A stretch of 5,356 nucleotides of DNA. Source: Aeromicrobium sp. (lineage in GTDB: Bacteria > Actinomycetota > Actinomycetes > Propionibacteriales > Nocardioidaceae). Positions 5,156 to 5,356 of the stretch are shown piece after piece. How positions within the stretch are numbered: the stretch's first letter is position 1; the number at the start of each line of letters is the position of its first letter. The stretch covers positions 1 through 5,356 of the forward strand of contig JALRKU010000403.1 of assembly GCA_023254755.1 (NCBI GenBank). Reading direction: 5' to 3'. Under the pieces are notes generated by a model. That model was not told where the DNA came from and searched no databases. It saw nothing but the letters and a program-made list of their open reading frames with translations. The position numbers and the translations under genes are program-made.

Positions 5156-5356
5156 ATGACTGACATCCGCCCCCGCCGCTCCGTCCTCTACATGCCGGGC
5201 GCCAACGAGCGCGCGCTGGAGAAGGCCAAGACGATCGATGCCGACGCGCTCATCCTCGACCTCGAGGACTCCGTGGCCCCCGACAGCAAGGAGCAGGGTC
5301 GCGCCAACGTCGTGGCCGCCGTGCAGTCCGGCGAGTACGGGCACCGTGAGCTCGCC
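5156..5356 (+). CDS. CitE-superfamily CoA ester lyase, possibly (3S)-malyl-CoA thioesterase (N-terminal part)
   Basis: Only the first 67 codons are in the window and no stop is reached; the family is usually about 270-320 aa. The visible part is the first strands of a CitE-type TIM barrel: RRSVLYMPGANERALEKA (7-24) carries the conserved L-Y/F-x-P-G CoA-binding start, and ADALILDLEDSVAPDSK (29-45) has the acidic pair Glu37-Asp38 and Lys45. The SVLY-PG-ERALEKA pattern and the YGHREL ending resemble, from memory, Rhodobacter sphaeroides Mcl2, a (3S)-malyl-CoA thioesterase, more than CitE of citrate lyase. If so, it hydrolyses malyl-CoA made by the upstream enzyme to malate plus CoA. A lyase acting on another acyl-CoA is equally allowed by this fragment; Mg2+ ligands and the C-terminal lid, which help separate lyase from thioesterase, lie outside. 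ATG at 5156 with GAGGAG upstream is a secure start, and co-transcription with mcl is near certain. Confidence 0.9.
   Translation, partial: MTDIRPRRSVLYMPGANERALEKAKTIDADALILDLEDSVAPDSKEQGRANVVAAVQSGEYGHRELA

Noticed and set aside
3973..5166. Upstream extension of the minus-strand TIGR03086-type frame, about 398 codons opposite mcl
   Set aside because: The frame stays open only because the opposite strand is GC-rich coding DNA. Family similarity begins at the ATG at 3972, and the extension would be antisense to the well-supported lyase.

Overview
The window is high-GC DNA (roughly 70% by eye, with G or C in nearly every third codon position) and looks like an actinobacterial chromosome. The evidence is the strong GC bias, the mycothiol-type DinB/TIGR03086 protein, and the domain sequences. 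A Nocardioides/Aeromicrobium-like member of the Propionibacteriales is my guess, not something the sequence proves. No RNA gene, mobile element, CRISPR array or phage feature is visible.

Region 1 (1-3366, minus strand) is the promoter-proximal part of a high-affinity K+ uptake operon, read right to left as kdpF (3277-3366), kdpA (1611-3269) and kdpB (1-1614, cut by the window edge after 538 codons). The three genes are tightly packed: there are 7 nt between kdpF and kdpA, and an ATGA overlap joins kdpA to kdpB. KdpA is the channel-like K+-selecting subunit, KdpB the P-type ATPase and KdpF a one-helix stabilising subunit. kdpC, and probably kdpD/kdpE, would lie beyond base 1. Just upstream of kdpF (about 3408-3446) are four TGACGS direct repeats spaced 11, 10 and 11 bp apart. 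This is what a tandem binding site for an OmpR-family regulator such as KdpE should look like.

Region 2 (3457-3972, minus strand) is a 171-residue TIGR03086/DinB-like (mycothiol-dependent maleylpyruvate isomerase N-terminal type) protein of unknown substrate. It lies upstream of kdpF in the same direction, 90 bp away.

Region 3 (3973-4095) is a 123-bp divergent intergenic region. It holds a perfect 7-bp inverted repeat (4033-4050), a possible -10 box (4059-4064), a shorter inverted repeat (4065-4079) and a good ribosome binding site for the GTG start at 4096.

Region 4 (4096-5356, plus strand) holds two adjacent CitE/HpcH-superfamily genes. The first is complete (349 aa) and closely resembles the Chloroflexus-type malyl-CoA/beta-methylmalyl-CoA/citramalyl-CoA lyase. 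The second begins 10 nt later, is cut by the window edge after 67 codons, and at its N-terminus resembles the Mcl2-type (3S)-malyl-CoA thioesterases. Together they could join glyoxylate to acetyl-CoA and release malate (a malate synthase bypass), and also interconvert beta-methylmalyl-CoA with propionyl-CoA plus glyoxylate, as in the ethylmalonyl-CoA pathway. No functional link between the kdp and lyase halves is visible. I found no clearly new system; the most checkable observations are the kdp operator-like repeat array and the lyase-thioesterase pair with its palindromic control region.
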